DNA of 64,000 nucleotides, from the NCBI GenBank assembly GCA_030248225.1, contig JASANE010007193.1, forward strand, positions 1 to 64,000, in the 5' to 3' direction. The notes under the pieces were generated by a model that was not told the DNA's origin, made no database searches, and was given only the letters and a program-made list of their open reading frames with translations. The position numbers and the translations under genes were made by a program. Shown here piece after piece: positions 1 through 11,960 of the stretch. The DNA is from Trileptium ribeirensis (Eukaryota; Nematoda; Enoplea; Enoplida; Thoracostomopsidae). Position 1 is the stretch's first letter; each line of letters starts with the position of its first letter.

Positions 1-1390
1 AAAACAGGTGAAGACTAAATCGCTTCTGGAATTGACAAAGCGGCAGGAGATTTAAGAATCAACACCGTGGGATAGACATCTCAACGAAATAATTTTAGAC
101 ACAAAAACAGGTGAAGACTAAATCACTTATGGAATAGACAAAGCGGCAGGAGATTTAAGAATCAACGCCGCGGGATAGAGATCTTCGACGAAATGATTTT
201 AGACACAAAAACAGGTGAAGACTAAATCGCTTCTGGAATTGACAAAGCGGCAGGAGATTTAAGAATCAACACCGTGGGATAGACATCTCAACGAAATGAT
301 TTTAGACACAAAAACAGGTGAAGACTAAATCGCTTCTGGAATTGACAAAGCGGCAGGAGATTTAAGAATCAACGCCGCGGATAGACATCTCAACGAAATG
401 ATTTTAGACACAAAAACAGGTGAAGACTAAATCGCTTCTGGAATTGACAAAGCGGCAGGAGATTTAAGAATCAACGCCGCGGGATAGACATCTTCAACGA
501 AATGATTTTAGACACAAAAACAGGTGAAGACTAAATCGCTTCTGGAATTGACAAAGCGGCAGGAGATTTAAGAATCAACGCCGCGGATAGACATCTCAAC
601 GAAATGATTTTAGACACAAAAACAGGTGAAGACTAAATCGCTTCTGGAATTGACAGAGCGGCAGGAGATTTAAGAATCAACGCCGCGGGATAGACATCTT
701 CAACGAAATGATTTTAGACACAGCAACAGGTAAAGACTAAATCGTTTATGGAATTAACAAAACAGCGGGAGATTTAAGAATCACCGTTGCGGGACAGACA
801 TCCTCAACGATATGATTTTAGACACAAAAACAGGTGAAGACTAAATCGCTTCTGGAATTGACAAAGCGGCAGGAGATTTAAGAATCAACACCGTGGGATA
901 GACATCTCAACGAAATGATTTTAGACACAAAAACAGGTGAAGACTAAATCGCTTCTGGAATTGACAAAGCGGCAGGAGATTTAAGAATCAACGCCGCGGA
1001 TAGACATCTCAACGAAATGATTTTAGACACAAAAACAGGTGAAGACTAAATCGCTTCTGGAATTAACAAAACGGCAGGAGATTTAAGAATCACCGTTGCG
1101 GGACAGACATCCTCAACGATATGATTTTAGACACAAAAACAGGTGAAGACTAAATCGCTTCTGGAATTGACAAAGCGGCAGGAGATTTAAGAATCAACGC
1201 CGCGGGATAGAGATCTTCAACGAAATGATTTTAGACACAAAAACAGGTGAAGACTAAATCGCTTCTGGAATTGAAAAGCGGCAGGAGATTTAAGAATCAA
1301 CGCCGCGGATAGACATCTCAACGAAATGATTTTAGACACAAAAACAGGTGAAGACTAAATCGCTTCTGGAATTGACACAGCGGCAGGAGA
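1..1390. repeat. Tandem array, 103-bp unit (satellite), cut by window start
   Basis: About 13 head-to-tail units of 102-104 bp. The landmark AAAACAGGTGAAGACTAAAT recurs at 1, 104, 208, 311 and onward. Units differ by a few substitutions and one-base indels, and a more diverged unit type sits near 720-810 and 1060-1120. The last unit breaks off around 1390. No protein frame is maintained, because 103 is not a multiple of three. The array continues to the left of the window for an unknown length. Confidence 0.97.
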
Positions 1391-2087
1391 AAGCGGTGTT
1401 CGGACAGGTGTTTACATCAATAATCATATCTAAACTGCCAAGATTCGTCAAAATGAAACTTTACGGTTCAAATGCTGCCAATAACTGAATGTTGCAGGGC
1501 GTGCGACAATTTCTAAAGTACGAAATCAGGATACACGACATGACCTGTTTTTCATTCGGTGCAAGTCATCCAAGTGATTCTCCCGCCACCTAACTAACCG
1601 CAAAGACAACCTTCATAAAACCACACAGCGAGCACCGGTAGGTGGATCAGCATCGCTGGTCACAAAGAAATCAAACAGCAACAATTCATGTCTAATAAGC
1701 TCTAAAATATCACGATTCAGGTTTTGCAGCCGTGATCTCTGCACATATCAGTTTCAATGGTATCCTGATTTAAAATAGCGAAAGCAACGTGTAACGGGAC
1801 GGTGCTCTGCGTGTCCAGGCGACACTTGCTTAGAGAAGGAATGCAAGAAGTATTGCCATTGCGCACTCTGCAAACGCCCAACGCATCACAGCATATGCCT
1901 GACAAAGTACGGATCAAAAATCAAATCCAATAAACCCGACGAAGGCTGTCGCCCCTCCCGCATCAGTGCGTGTTTCACATGAAGTTACCATAACTCTGCT
2001 GTCATATGGTGAACGATCATCTTTCAGACCGCCACAGCAACCTTAAAGGGTTCTGACAGGATAACTTTGAAGGAGGCAAGGCTATGG
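1391..2087. other. Non-repetitive spacer, no gene recognised
   Basis: About 700 bases between two satellite arrays. A 66-codon open frame on the minus strand (1717-1917) has no recognisable domain and is probably chance. No exon, RNA gene or transposon signature is visible. Confidence 0.5.
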
Positions 2088-3040
2088 TTTGATACCGGCA
2101 GCACTCGCATCACTGGAACCACATCTATTGCCAATAATATTGGATTGCAATAAAATCGCCAACAAAATCTGATGTTTGATCCCGGTAGCTATCGTACCCC
2201 TGGCACCACTTTTATCGCCAATAAAAATCGGATTGCAATAAAATCGCCAATAAAACCTGAAGTTTGATACCGGCAGCTCTCGTATCCCTGGCACCACTTC
2301 TATTTCCAATAAAATCGGATTGCAATAAAATCGCCGATAAAATTGGATGTTTGATACCGGCTGCTCTCGTATCTCTGGCACCACTTATATTTCCAGTAAA
2401 TCGGATTGCAATAAAATCGCCAATAAAATTGGATGTTTGAACCGGCAGCTCTCGTATCCTTGGCACCACTTCTATTGCCACTAAAATCGGATTACAATAA
2501 AATCGCCAATACAATTGGATGTTTGATACCGGCAGATCTGTTATCAATGGCACCACTTCCATTGCCAATAAAATCGGATTGCAATAAAATCACCAATAAA
2601 ATTGGATGTTTGATACAGGCAGCATTCGTGTCCCTGGCACCACTTATATTTCCAATAAATAGGATTGCAATAAAATGGCCAATAATATTAGATATTTGAT
2701 ACCGGAAGCACTTGTATCCCTGGCACCACTTCTATTGCCAATAAAATCGGATTGCAATAAAATCGCCAATAAAATCTGATGTTTGATACCGGCAGCTCTC
2801 GCTCCCCTGACACCAACGCCAATAAAATATGATATTTGATACCGGCAGCTCACGTTTCCCTGGCACCACTTCCATTACCAATAAAAATCGGGTCGCAATA
2901 AAATCGTCAATAAAATTGGATGTTTGATAAAAGCAGCACTCGCATCCCTGGCACCACTTCTATCGCCAATAAAACCTGATGTTTGATACCGGCAGCTCAC
3001 GTATCCTTGGAACAACTTCTATTGCTAATAAAATAAAATC
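2088..3040. repeat. Tandem array, 87-bp unit
   Basis: About eleven units of 86-88 bp. The landmark TTTGAT followed by ACCGGCAGC recurs at 2088, 2175, 2263, 2350, 2436, 2522, 2609 and 2695. Each unit holds a GGCACCACTT block and an AATCGGATTGCAATAAAATC block. Because 87 is 29 codons, overlapping open frames on both strands give 29-residue periodic peptides. These look like a by-product of the period, since indels shift the frame between units. The array decays towards 3030. Confidence 0.95.
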
Positions 3041-3197
3041 TCTTGAACTCGACGCAACATCCATTTGTGACAATGTGGACGCTGGCTAAACAGTTGGTTA
3101 ACATTGACAACCTACTGTGTTCGGAAAGGACTTGTGTTGCTGTCATCTCCATTTGGCTTTATTACAACAGGTCGAAACGATACAGTTAAAGATGGTC

Positions 3198-3592
3198 CAT
3201 ACGTGCCGGCAGGGGGTAGAGGGGTAACCCCCCCTGAAGTCCGGACCCCCCGAGGCCGAAAAGCCAGGGGGGTAATCCACCCTGGGTTGGAGTTCGCAGC
3301 ACCCCCCGCCCGCGAAGGGGGGCTTGGCGGCTCGACGAGTTTCGAAGTAGTTCCGTAGTGCAACACCTTGCGCACATTGCGCGTGCTTGTAAATTAGACC
3401 GGACCCTAGTGCAAAAACTGACCTCATAGGCGAAAAATATGGCTGCGAAGACCAAAAAAAAAAAGAAAAAAGGTCCTCATGACCGACCCCCATAAGAAAT
3501 TTTGGCCGGCAGGGGGGTTACCCCCTGAGATGGCTGCAATCCCCCCGTGTGGGCCTCTACTCTCCTGGCATGACCGACCGCCGGCATGTATG
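3198..3592. mobile_element. Non-autonomous TIR element, family with CATACATGCCGGC ends
   Basis: The left end reads CATACGTGCCGGCAG (3198-3212) and the right end GCCGGCATGTATG (3580-3592), its inverted complement with one mismatch. The 395-bp body is GC-rich at both ends (C/G runs at 3225-3320 and 3505-3550) and codes for nothing recognisable. GATGGTCC lies just outside both ends (3191-3198 and 3601-3608) and may relate to a target duplication, though spacing differs. Related copies lie at 8666 (half) and 32091-32364 (whole). The size and inverted ends suit a MITE; the transposase family is unknown. Confidence 0.65.
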
Positions 3593-3944
3593 AGATGGGA
3601 GATGGTCCTTTAACGTCTCATTCTTATTTTGTGACCAAAGAAATCAAACGATCGACCTAATGATTAACACCGAAAAATTTACACCGCTGAAATCAAATTC
3701 GAACAATTGTCTTTCTCAAAAATTACTCTAATTTTTCTCGAATTTCGGCGAACACAAATGGCTCGATTTTAGTCGCAAAGCAATGGGTCAGCGAACAGTT
3801 TTGCGTTAAATTTCCATTCACCAAAAAGCGTTCTGCTATAGTAATTTTGGCCCATGTCACCTTTAGGGACTTCCCATTTTCCCGTCGGAAATTATATTAA
3901 GTTGTTATGTGTGTCCATATATTAGACACACATTTTGTATATTT
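3593..3944. other. AT-rich spacer, nothing recognised
   Basis: About 350 bases without repeats, coding frames or RNA signatures that I can support. Confidence 0.5.
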
Positions 3945-4420
3945 TATTTTTCCCATTTTCCCGATTTCCCGTTTTCCCAACTTCCCATATTCTCAACAAG
4001 TACAATGCGAGAAGTCAGGTGAACGGGAAGTTTGGAAAACGGGAAACTGGGAAAAGGGGAAATTCGGAACACGAAAAATTGGGAAATTGAGAAATTGGGA
4101 AAGGGGGAAATAAACAAAACGAAAAATCTCTCGAAAATGAGAATTTATGAAAATCGGAAATTGTGGAAACGGGTATTTCTGGATCTTGACTTTCTTGCTT
4201 TCCAAGGTTCACATTTCCCATTTTACGAACTTCCCTGTTTTCAATATTTTTCTATTTCCCAATACTAAGATTTCTCGACAATTTCGTGTTTCAGCATTTC
4301 CCCCTCATTTCCCCATTTTCGTACTTCATTGTTTCCAAATATTTTGTCGTTTCGCCACGTTAGCTGTTTTCCAGCATTTTCCACATTCCGAGATCCTCTG
4401 TTTAACCAGTTTTCCTTAAC
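3945..4420. repeat. Degenerate TTTCCC-type minisatellite with an inverted segment
   Basis: Short runs of the pattern TTTCCCG/ATTTTCCC dominate. On the given strand the region is pyrimidine-rich at 3945-4000, purine-rich (GGGAAA) at 4015-4140, and pyrimidine-rich again from 4190. The array therefore folds back on itself in sequence. Open frames of 68-90 codons here on both strands are low-complexity artefacts. The same repeat type forms the larger block at 10.5-11.96 kb. Confidence 0.8.
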
Positions 4421-4620
4421 GATGAATCCATTTATTACGAATATAGGCCTAGGGGTTGGCTCTTCTCAGGGGGCTTGTAATCTCGGTTTTGCATTTTACA
4501 ATGTAACATCGACTAATCGCGAAATGGACCGCTAACAACTGTAAGGCTTTAATTTTAGACTGAAAATGTAACTTTAAAATAACTAATTTTTATTTTAGAT
4601 TTTAATAAAAAGTTTCAGGG
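4421..4620. other. Short spacer holding a dispersed-repeat fragment
   Basis: ATAGGCCTAGGGGTTGGCTC (4442-4461) is shared, with small changes, with 61922-61941 and, inverted, with 43611-43630. This marks a fragment of a dispersed family described at 43.4, 47.6 and 61.9 kb. The rest of the spacer is unremarkable. Confidence 0.45.
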
Positions 4621-6188
4621 GTTTTACGATCGACGAACTTGAATATCAGAATTGTGTAGTCGGTCTTCAATTGTTAGTCTATGTATCGCGTGCAGGTCGT
4701 CAAACATGGCATATATTGTGTTTTTCGGTAAGCTGGTTACGACAGTCTGATTATCTACAATCCGCCACCAATAGTTCATACCTTTTCCAGGGGTTTTAGA
4801 TGTGTTTAGGATCGATGACCACGATGTTAAAATATAGTCTCTGTTCGGTTGCTGGGTTATGTATTGCATACTAGGCATCAAGAATGGTCCATACATATGT
4901 TTTAATACGCTGAATACAATCATCGATATCTACCACTTTTCAGAACAATACTTTTTGTGGCACCTCTCCCAGGAGCGGTGCGAGCTTGAATATGATACGG
5001 TGATATTTTTCTTTAAAAAATTTTTCAAATTTCGTCAAACTTTATTTCCAAAAGTGTGTAGACTGTCTTCATCTGTTAGGTTTTGTATCGCGTGCAGGCC
5101 ATCAAGCATGGTGTATATTATATCTTGCGGTAGGTTGAATACGACGATTTGGTTGTCTACAATACGCCTCATATGGTGAATAACTTTTTCAGAGGTTTTC
5201 AATGCATCTAGGGTCGATGAACACGATTTCCAGAATATAGTCTGTCTTCTATTGTTGGGTTGTTCATTGCGTGCTAGGCATAAAGCATGGTACATCTATA
5301 TGTTTTAGAACACTAAATACAATTATCGAGATCTACCACTTTTCAGAACAATACTTTTTGTGGGACCTCTCTCAGGACCGGTGTGAGTCTGAATATGATA
5401 CGGTGATTTTTTTCTTGAAATAAAATTTTCAAATTTCGTCAAACTTTATTTTCAGAACTGTGTAGACTGTCTTGATTTGTTAGGTTACATATCGTGTGCA
5501 GGCCATCAATTTTGCAGTACGCTGAATACGACAATTTGGTTATCTGCAATTTACCACGAATAGTTCATGCATTTTTCAGCGGTTTAGGATCGATGAACAT
5601 GATTTCCGGAATATAGTGTGTGTTCGATTGTTGGGTTACGCATTGATTGTTAGGCATCAAGCATGGTCCACATATATGTTTTAGCACGCTGAATACAATC
5701 ATCGCGATCTACAAATTTTCATAAAAATACTTTTTGTGTGACCTCTCTCAGGGCCGCTGCGAGCCTGAATATGATACTATGATCTTTTTCTTGAAATAAA
5801 TTTTTCAAATTCAAACTTTATTTCCAGAATTGTGTAGACTGTCTTCATTTGTTAGGTTATGTATCGCGTGCAGGCCATCAAGCATGGTGTATATTATATA
5901 TTTATAGGCTGAATACGACAATTTGGTTGTCTACAATCCGCCTAATAAGGTAAATGCCTTTTTCAGAGGTTTTCAATGGGTCTAGGGTCGATGAACACGA
6001 TTTCCAGAGTATAGTCTGTCTTCTATTGTTGGGTTATTCATTGCGTGCTAGGCATAAAGCATGGTACATATATATGTTTTACAACACTGAATACAATCAT
6101 CGAGATCTATAGCTTTTCAGAAGAATACTTTCTGTGGTACTTCTCCCATGCGAACCTGAATAGGGTACGGTGTTCTTGTTCTAGAAAT
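4621..6188 (-). repeat. About 400-bp satellite family, left block (minus orientation)
   Basis: Four diverged units. The block around CATCAAGNATGGTCCATA recurs near 4878, 5285, 5663 and 6055, a period of about 375-410 bp. Read on the minus strand, each unit carries a reading frame of roughly 85 codons with a conserved core, RIVDNQ-hydrophobic-LPKNIIYTM-DGLHAI-LT-EDRLH. It is open in two units (4624-4923 and 5035-5295) and broken in others. No protein family is recognised. The units meet an oppositely oriented block at about 6190. Confidence 0.85.
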
Positions 6189-6205
6189 CAATTTTTTTTA
6201 ATTTC

Positions 6206-8665
6206 GTCTTCTGAAAAGTTGTAGATCTCGATGATTGTATTTAGTGTAGTAAAAATATATATGGACAATTCTTGATGCCTAGCCTGCAATGCATAACCCA
6301 ACAACCGAAAACCTATATTCTGTAAATCGTTTTCATTGACCCTAAACACATTTAAAATCACTGGAAAGACATGAACTACTCATGGCGGATTGTAGATACA
6401 AAATTGACGTATTCAGCCTACCAAAAAATATAATATAGACCATGCTTGATGGCCTGCATGGGATACATAACCTAACAGATGAAGACCGACTACGCAATTC
6501 TGGAAATCAAATTCGTCGAACGTAAAACCCCTGCAACACATTTAAAAGGTATAATATTGTCCAGTCGAACTCTTGATAACACAGCAGTATTTGGCATATT
6601 TATGACGTAAAATACTCACTTCATTTCACAAATACTCGCTTGAATTCAAAACCACATTAATAATTAATAACATGGCGAAATTTGGAAAATTAGTTTTCAC
6701 AAAAATATCACCGTACCCTCATATATATTCAGGCTCGCAGCGATCCTTGGAGAGGTCCCACAAAAAGCATTGTTCTGAAAAGTTGTAGATCTCGATGATA
6801 GTATTCAGCGTACTAAAACATATATGGACCATGCTTGATGCCTAGCACGCAATGTATAACCAAGCAACCGAAGACAGACTATATTCTGGAAATCGTGTTC
6901 ATCGACCCTAAACCCATTGAAAACCAATGAAAAATGCATGAACTATGTGGTGCATTATAGATAACTAAACTTTCGTATTCAGCGTACAAAAAAATAGATG
7001 GCTTGCACCTAACAAATAAACCATAAATAACCTAACAAATGAAGACAGACTACACAATTCTGGGAATCAAGTTGACGAAATTTGAAAAATTTATTTAAAT
7101 AAAAATATCATCGTACCATATTCAGGCTTGCAGCGGCCCTGGCAGATGTCCCACGGCAATTGTTGTTCAATATACTTGTTCTGGATGATTATATTCAGCG
7201 TACCAGAAAACATATATATGGACCATTCTTTATGCCCAGCATGCCATACATTACCCAAAAACCGAAGACAGACTATTTTCTGGAAATCATATTCATTAAC
7301 CCTAAACACATTTAAAGCCCCTGGAAAAGGCATGAACTATTCGTGATGGGTTAGGTAACAAAGTTGTCGTAATCAGCTTACCGAAAACCACAATATACGC
7401 CATGCTTGATGGCATGCACGCGATACAAAGCCTAACAAATGAACACAGACTACACAATTCTAGATATTAAGTTCGTCGAACATAAAGCCCCTGAAACCCT
7501 TTTAAACTTTATAATATGGTCCTGTCGAACTCCAAATAATACAGCCGTATTTGTCATATTTATAACGTAAAACACTCGCCTGCTAACACAAACACATAAA
7601 TAAAATGACGAAATTTGAAAAAATTATTCCTAGAAAAAGATCACCGTACCATATTCAGGCTCGCAGTGGTCCTGATAGATTTACCACAAAAAGTATTTTT
7701 CTAAAAAGTTGTAGATATCGATAATTATATTCAGTGCACTCAAACTTATATGTGGACCATGCTTGATACCTAGCCCGCAATGCACAGAAGAAAGGCTATA
7801 TTCAGGAACTGGTGTTCATTGACCCTAAAACACATTTAAAATCCCTGGAAAATCATGAACTATTCGTGGCGAACTGTAGATAACCACATTGTCGTATTCA
7901 GCATACTGAAAAATATAATGTACACTATGCTTGATGCTTGCGCGTGATAAATAACCTAACAAATGAAGACAGGCTACTACACAATTCTTTAAATCAAGCT
8001 TGACGAAATTTCATAAACTGACTTATAAAACAAGATCACCGTACCATATTGAGGCTCGCAGCGGCCCTGTGAGATTTACTACAAAAAGTATTGGCCTGAA
8101 AAGTTGTAGATCTCGATGATTGTATTCACTGTAATAAAACCTATATATGGATCATGCTTGATGCCTAGCACGCAATGCATCACCTAGCAACCAAAGAGAG
8201 GCTATATTCTGGAAATCGTGTTCATGGAACCTAAACCCATTTTAAATCTATGAAAAGGCAAGAACTATTCGTAGCGGATTGTAGCTATCCAAATTATTGT
8301 ATTCAACGTACCGAAAAATATAATCTACACCAGGTTTGATGGCCTGTACGCGATACACAACCTAACAAATGAAGACAGACTATACAATTCTTTAAATCAA
8401 GTTTGAGGAAATTAATAGAAAAATTGATTTCTAGAAGATGATCACCTTTATCATATTCAGGCTCGGAGCGGTCCTGGGAGATTTACTACAAAAAGTAATG
8501 TTTTGAAAAGTTGTAGATCTCGATGATTGTATTCAGCGTGCTATATGGCCCATGTTTGATGCCTAGCACGCAATACAAAACCCAGCAACCGAAGAGAGAC
8601 TATATTTTGGAAATCGTGTTAATCGACCCTAAACACATTTAAAATCCCTGAAAAAGGCATTAACT
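6206..8665 (+). repeat. About 400-bp satellite family, right block (plus orientation)
   Basis: Five or so diverged units in the direction opposite to 4621-6188. The landmark CTGAAAAGTTGTAGATCTCG recurs near 6211, 6777, 8098 and 8505, and in changed form at 7176 and 7709. Spacing varies from 390 to 570 bp through indels. The fossil frame is seen as LPK-IIY-ML-DG-HAI-LT-E-RLHNS at about 6420, 7380 and 8310, each with stops or shifts. The last unit is interrupted at 8666 by a GC-rich TIR-family element. Confidence 0.85.
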
Positions 8666-8815
8666 CATACATGCCGGCAGGGGGGGTAGGGGGAGGGTAA
8701 CCCACCCCTGAGGTCCGGACCCCCTCCCTGAGGCCGAAAAGTTCAGGGGGGTTACCTCCCCCCCTGGGGGTGCGCAGCACGCCCCCCGGGGTGCGCAGCA
8801 CAAAACTTGCGCAAA
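8666..8815. mobile_element. Half copy of the CATACATGCCGGC TIR family
   Basis: It starts with CATACATGCCGGCAGGGGGG inside a satellite unit just after the sequence equivalent to AAAGGCATGAACT, so it inserted into that unit. C/G-run blocks match 3225-3320. No matching right end is seen, and the interrupted satellite unit does not resume, so the copy and its right flank appear deleted. Confidence 0.6.
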
Positions 8816-9764
8816 TTGTGCCTGCTTGTTGCTAGTGGTGCATATGCAGCTGTAAATTTGTGGAAAGCTTTTTGTTGAAAGACGTCATTCCCTGAAATAA
8901 AAGTTAACCGAAATACTTATTTATATACTAACTAGATTTAGACATTGAATGTCTGCTATGGTCCACGGTGGATTAACCACGAACTCAGCACTAAAATAGC
9001 ACTGGAACACTCCATCGCCGTAGGAGTCGCACCCGATAGCTCAGCAGACAAAAGCCACGGGCGAGCTTTCTTATACCACAGACCCATACCACATGAAATT
9101 GCTCAATTTTTACTTAGTTGTCATTTCATTTGTTTCTGAATTTGAGAGATTTCCTATTTGAGAGATCAGTGATTGCTCAAATAATTTACAATTACAATAC
9201 AAATTATTACATGCACAGAGATGCTTTGTTTAACTGCTTCAATGGGTTCGTTTTTACCACCGGAAACTATTACCAATAATTTATGTTGTGAACGGCACTC
9301 TAATATTTAAATATTCGCACGCTTGGCTGCGCCAAGACCTGGCATACGACATTGAAACATGACACTACTAATTAGATTGATATTCTCTGTTCAGCCAGAC
9401 AAAGCATACGCGAGCAACCACTGATCTCGAGCAATGATTTCTCACGATCTATTGATCTTTATTGCTAACCTTCGTCACTGCTAATTTCGTTTAAAAAATT
9501 TAATCCTATTACCAAGTATTTGGTGGAAAATGCACAAGATGTGGTTTAACAAAATGTTCAGCAATGTTTGTTAAATGTTATGGAGCGTTTATAACCAAAT
9601 AAATGATAATAGGATTAAATACATTATGGGTACATGTGGCATAAGAAAGCCCGTCAACTCATATGGTTTCAGTATTTTTTTTCGATCATAAACTATGATC
9701 AATTTTGCTTTTGCATTTCTTAAATAGAAAACATATGAATTGAATTACTACTTATTGTAACGTT
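8816..9764. other. Spacer without recognised genes
   Basis: About 950 bases of AT-rich non-tandem DNA. A 64-codon plus-strand frame at 8945-9139 has no domain, no splice-site support and is probably chance. Confidence 0.5.
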
Positions 9765-10520
9765 CACCGACCCTAACTCCATTTAAAGCCTATGGAAAAG
9801 GCAAGAGATATTAGGCGGATTGTAGATAACCAAATCATTGTATGCATCCTACCGAAAAACATAATCTACAACATGACTGATGGCCTATACGCAATACATA
9901 ACGTAACAAATGAAGACAGACTACACACCTCTTTAAATCAATTTTGTCGAAATTTGAAAAATTTAATTCAAGAAAAAGATCACCGTATCAAATACAGGCT
10001 CGCAGCGGCCCTGAGAGAAGTCCCATAAAAAGTATTGTTCTGAAAAGTTGTAGATCGCGGTGACTGTATTTAGCGTACTAAAACGTATATGGATCATGCT
10101 TGATGCCTAGCGCGCAATGCATAAATTAGCAACCAAAGAGAGGTTATATTCTGGAAATCGTGTTCACCGACCCTAACATATTTAAAACCCCAGGAAAAAG
10201 CATGAACCATTCGTAGCGAATTGTAGATAACCCAATTATCGTAATCAGCTTACCGAAAAACCGAATATGCGCCATGCTTGATGGCCTCACGCGATACATA
10301 AACAAATGAAAACAGACTACACAATTGTAAAAATCAAGTTCGTCGAACATAAAACCCAAGACACCATTTTAAACATTATAATTTGGTCCAATGGAACTCT
10401 AGATAACACAGTCGTATTTGGCATATTTACAATGTATAACACTCGCTTGCTTTCGCAAACACATTAATAACATGACCAAATTTGAAAAATTGATTTCTAG
10501 AAACAGATCACCGTACCAAA
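9765..10520 (+). repeat. About 400-bp satellite family, two further plus units
   Basis: Two more units in the same orientation as 6206-8665. The CTGAAAAGTTGTAGATC landmark is at 10040. An open frame of 78 codons (9792-10028) again shows RRIVDNQIIV, LPKNIIYNM, DGLYAI and NEDRLHTS, the same fossil peptide as the other units. The block ends where the pyrimidine-rich DNA begins. Confidence 0.8.
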
Positions 10521-11960
10521 ATTTTCCGTTTTTCAACATTTGCCGGTTCCCTAAGCTTTCGTTTTCTGTCATTTTTACGTCTAAGTTAACCGTTTCCCAA
10601 CATTTACCCGTTCCTGACCATTTCTTGTTTCCCAAGATCCTGGTTTAACTAGATTTCCGACCCAAGCATTTTCCATTTTCTAGTTTTCTGCTTTTTTGTA
10701 TTTATAAGTTTCCCGACTAACTATTTTTCCCTGTTGTAATATTTCTCAAGTTTCTGAGTACCCAACTTTTCCGTTTCCAACACATTCAGATTCTCAAGCA
10801 CTTGGTATCACAGCATTTTCTAATTTCTTGTTAATGTTTCCCCATTTCACAACATTTCGAATTTTCGACCTTTTATATTTTCCAACGTGTGTAATTTTCC
10901 ATGTTTTTCTTTTAAGCAATTTCTCGTTTTGAAAAATTTCACCGTTTTGTTCTCTTTCTCATTTCCAGAGTTTCTATTTTCTAACAACTTTCCATTTCCC
11001 AAGTATCTAACATCCAACATTTTCCAGTTTCGAGATTCTTACTTGTCAGCACTTACCGTATTTAACAATATTTACAGTTTCGTTGTTTTAATTAATCTAC
11101 ATCCCAGCGTTTTCCATATGCCGACACTGTAATATTTTCCCGGCTTCCAAAATGGTTTAGTTTCAGTTTCCAAAATGTTCCCGTTTCTAAAGTTTTCCTT
11201 TTCCAAAGTTTTTCATTTTCATAGTGTACCGTTTCCCGGTGTTTTCCCGCTGCCCCCAATGCAGTATTGTAGCGTTTTTCAATATTTCCGTTTGCCAAGT
11301 TTTCCGTTTTCCAACATATATTTCATTTCCGTGCTTCCCATTTCAACTAGCTTTCTTGGTACCACAAATACTTCGTTTTTCTTTTTTCTGTTTTGCAACG
11401 TTGTCATACGAAGAGTTTCCCCAGTTGTACCAGTTTTGCGTTTCTCAAGTGTGTCACTTCTTAGCATTTGGCAGTTCTATGTTTTCCATCTACGACCCCT
11501 TTCCCGCTTCCCAAGTGTTCCTTTTCGAAGTAGTTTATAGCTTCCTGCATTTTAACACTTTGTTATTTAGAAACTTTTTTAAGTTTCCTTTATTTACTGT
11601 TTTCCAACATTTTTTGTTTTGTACTTCCCAATATTTTCCTGTTTCCCTACGTACTGTCCTTTTGCAGAATTTCTTCGGTTTTCGATTTCACAACATTCTC
11701 TCATTTTTGGGTTTTCCTGTTTAACATTTATCTTTTTCCCAATTAACAAGTTACTTGTTAATTGGGTAACAAGATTTCCCAATTTCCCGTTTTCCCGATT
11801 TCCCAATTTCCAGTTTTCCAAATATCCCGATTTCCCAATTTCCCGATATAATTTCTCCGTTTCGCAATTTCTGTTTTCCCGATCTGCCAATTTCCCGGAT
11901 TCTCAATTTCCCGATTTCCCGTTTTCCCGATTTCTTGTGTTACTGAAAAGCTGTTTTAAT
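10521..11960. repeat. Pyrimidine-rich degenerate minisatellite (TTTCCC/TTTTCC type)
   Basis: About 1.4 kb in which the given strand is mostly T and C, in irregular 10-30 base blocks built on TTTCCCG, TTTTCCA and TTTCCCAA. It is most regular at 11770-11930. Long open frames on both strands here, such as 11224-11724, are composition artefacts rich in F, S and P on one strand and K, E and N on the other. The strand asymmetry suggests DNA that could form triplexes. Confidence 0.85.
11738..11766. repeat. Perfect 29-base palindrome in the pyrimidine tract
   Basis: The left arm CCCAATTAACAAGT and right arm ACTTGTTAATTGGG are exact inverted complements of 14 bases around one central T. It lies inside the pyrimidine-rich block and marks a local switch of strand composition. 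It could be a replication-error hairpin or the junction of two inverted repeat segments. Confidence 0.85.

Noticed and set aside
1..1390. CRISPR array
   Set aside because: Units are contiguous 103-bp satellite repeats without short repeat-spacer structure, in animal DNA.
2082..2853. Open frames of 69-118 codons on both strands
   Set aside because: They lie wholly inside the 87-bp array, repeat with its period and have no domain, start context or splice sites.
3112..3493. Four overlapping frames of 84-116 codons
   Set aside because: They cross the ends of a GC-rich TIR element; composition explains their openness.
10521..11960. Interstitial telomere repeats
   Set aside because: The blocks are TTTCCC-like and degenerate, not TTAGGG or TTAGG.
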